NCBI GenBank assembly: GCA_965659675.1
Contig: CBFHWY010000111.1
Span: forward strand, 1 to 6,466
Origin: CBFHWY01 sp965659675
GTDB taxonomy: Bacteria; Bacteroidota; Bacteroidia; Flavobacteriales_G; Salibacteraceae
Direction of reading: 5' to 3'
DNA length: 6,466 nt
Shown here in pieces: positions 5,739-6,466 of the stretch. The notes beneath the pieces are model-generated. The model made no database searches. It was not told where the DNA came from and saw nothing but the letters and a program-made list of their open reading frames with translations. The translations under genes were made by a program, and so were the position numbers. Positions within the stretch are counted from its first letter, which is position 1; each line of letters begins with the position of its first letter.

Positions 5739-6466
5739 GGCCAATATCTTTTATCAAAGAACTGCTCGTGTAAACCCTCAAACTTTTCCTGATCGAATTT
5801 TCGCCTGGAGACCAGTTTGTTGCCTGAAATGGCCTGTCCGTCATTCAATTTATATTCCTGATAAGGAAAAAGTGGCACCAGATCCCATCGTTCAACGATC
5901 TGGTAAATACTTCCTCTGCGCATCCATTTTTTTCCTGTTCGTATTCTACCTGTTCGCAAATTGAGGTAATCGATCTCAGCATTTAGGCGAACCACCCGCG
6001 CCTGATATTTGTCGCGCTCTACCAAAGATTCTTCAAATTCACTCTCTCCAAGGTATTTGAAAAAGTACCAGTTTTTATCTTGCTCCAACCTGAGGCTTCT
6101 TTCTGTGCGCGCCAGAGGCAACTCAAATCGTTTAAAATAGCACATGCATTCGCTAAACCTGTACATGTTACCAATGGAGAAACTGAGCTCGATCTTATCT
6201 CCTGAGGGCTGAAAATTGGTGTGCATCATGGGTGTGCTTAGGCCTTTGTAGTTTTCAATCGGAACGCCATTCTCAAATACAGTCACCCATATCTCACAAT
6301 CTTTCCGGTTGGGAATATTTACGCTGTCCCAGCTGATGACCCATCCATTGGGGGGATAGTCGAGGTACATTTCAATGTTCAGCTCCAGATAGTCGATATC
6401 ACACTGAAATTTTGACTCAATTCTGGCGGGCTCTTGCTGCGCAGAAACAGAAAGGAAAAAGAATAG
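5735..6466 (-). CDS. Secreted protein of unknown function (5' end beyond the window)
   Basis: The frame is open from the right edge of the window to a TAA at 5737-5735, giving 243 visible residues. The first ATG inside the window (6370) is not the true start. The 32 codons before it continue in frame and encode LFFFLSVSAQQEPA, the hydrophobic core and signal peptidase I-like VSA|Q site of a signal peptide. The missing part is therefore probably only a few residues (Met, Lys/Arg). The mature protein, about 234 residues, is rich in aromatic and charged residues. Its first half has alternating beta-like segments (GWVISWDSV, EIWVTVFENG, KIELSFSIGN) and four cysteines (C22, C57, C107, C109 of the visible part). 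The second half is more polar, with Arg/Lys/Glu-rich stretches, and ends in FFDKRYWP. I recognise no family. The lack of a second hydrophobic segment argues for a soluble periplasmic or secreted protein. Its stop codon overlaps that of the convergent heme-propeller gene. Confidence 0.85.
   Translation of the reverse strand, partial: LFFFLSVSAQQEPARIESKFQCDIDYLELNIEMYLDYPPNGWVISWDSVNIPNRKDCEIWVTVFENGVPIENYKGLSTPMMHTNFQPSGDKIELSFSIGNMYRFSECMCYFKRFELPLARTERSLRLEQDKNWYFFKYLGESEFEESLVERDKYQARVVRLNAEIDYLNLRTGRIRTGKKWMRRGSIYQIVERWDLVPLFPYQEYKLNDGQAISGNKLVSRRKFDQEKFEGLHEQFFDKRYWP

Noticed and set aside
6422..6430. TCTGGCGGG, inverse complement of CCCGCCAGA at 112-120
   Set aside because: The match is 9 bases, lies inside a coding signal-peptide region, and has no flanking similarity, so chance is the simplest explanation.
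1..6466. Mobile element, CRISPR array, tRNA/rRNA, toxin-antitoxin or defence system
   Set aside because: No transposase or integrase motifs, long terminal repeats, spaced direct repeats, tRNA-like cloverleafs or defence domains were seen on either strand.

Overview
The window reads as ordinary chromosomal DNA from a member of the Bacteroidota, probably a marine or aquatic Flavobacteriia/Cytophagia-type organism. The reasons are moderate GC content, almost no Shine-Dalgarno sequences ahead of the starts, TAnnTTTG-like -7 boxes, a Bacteroidota-style set of secreted proteins and lipoproteins (FKBP, Blc lipocalin, a cytochrome c/FG-GAP lipoprotein), and short CCAAGCT/CCAACTCC-type low-complexity repeats between genes. 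The phylum is inferred from these traits; no 16S or other marker gene is present.

Layout from left to right. The first ~74 bases may be the tail of an upstream plus-strand gene. Bases 75-222 form a non-coding gap built from short tandem repeats and a small inverted repeat. Next is a two-gene plus-strand operon with a 1-base stop/start overlap: a secreted FKBP-type prolyl isomerase (223-639) and a Blc-type lipocalin lipoprotein (639-1148). The lipocalin converges on, and overlaps by 17 bases, a minus-strand pair: a photolyase/cryptochrome-family flavoprotein (1132-2613) lying 34 bases downstream of an isocitrate dehydrogenase (2648-4096). A 100-base divergent intergenic region separates the dehydrogenase from a plus-strand 513-residue lipoprotein (4197-5738) that joins a CxxCH c-type heme site to an FG-GAP/VCBS beta-propeller. 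That gene converges, with overlapping stop codons, on an unrecognised secreted protein (5735 to the right edge) whose true start lies outside the window.

Functionally the window mixes envelope proteins (FKBP, lipocalin, heme-propeller lipoprotein, unknown secreted protein) with two cytoplasmic enzymes, one of the TCA cycle and one probably for light-driven DNA repair. No mobile element, CRISPR array, RNA gene or defence system was seen. The points most worth checking are: (i) the isocitrate dehydrogenase has Asp-Ile where NADP enzymes have Lys-Tyr, which suggests NAD use; (ii) the photolyase lacks two of the three classical electron-transfer tryptophans; (iii) the heme/beta-propeller fusion has no known role; and (iv) TAnnTTTG-like boxes sit only 4 bases ahead of two start codons, which suggests leaderless transcripts.
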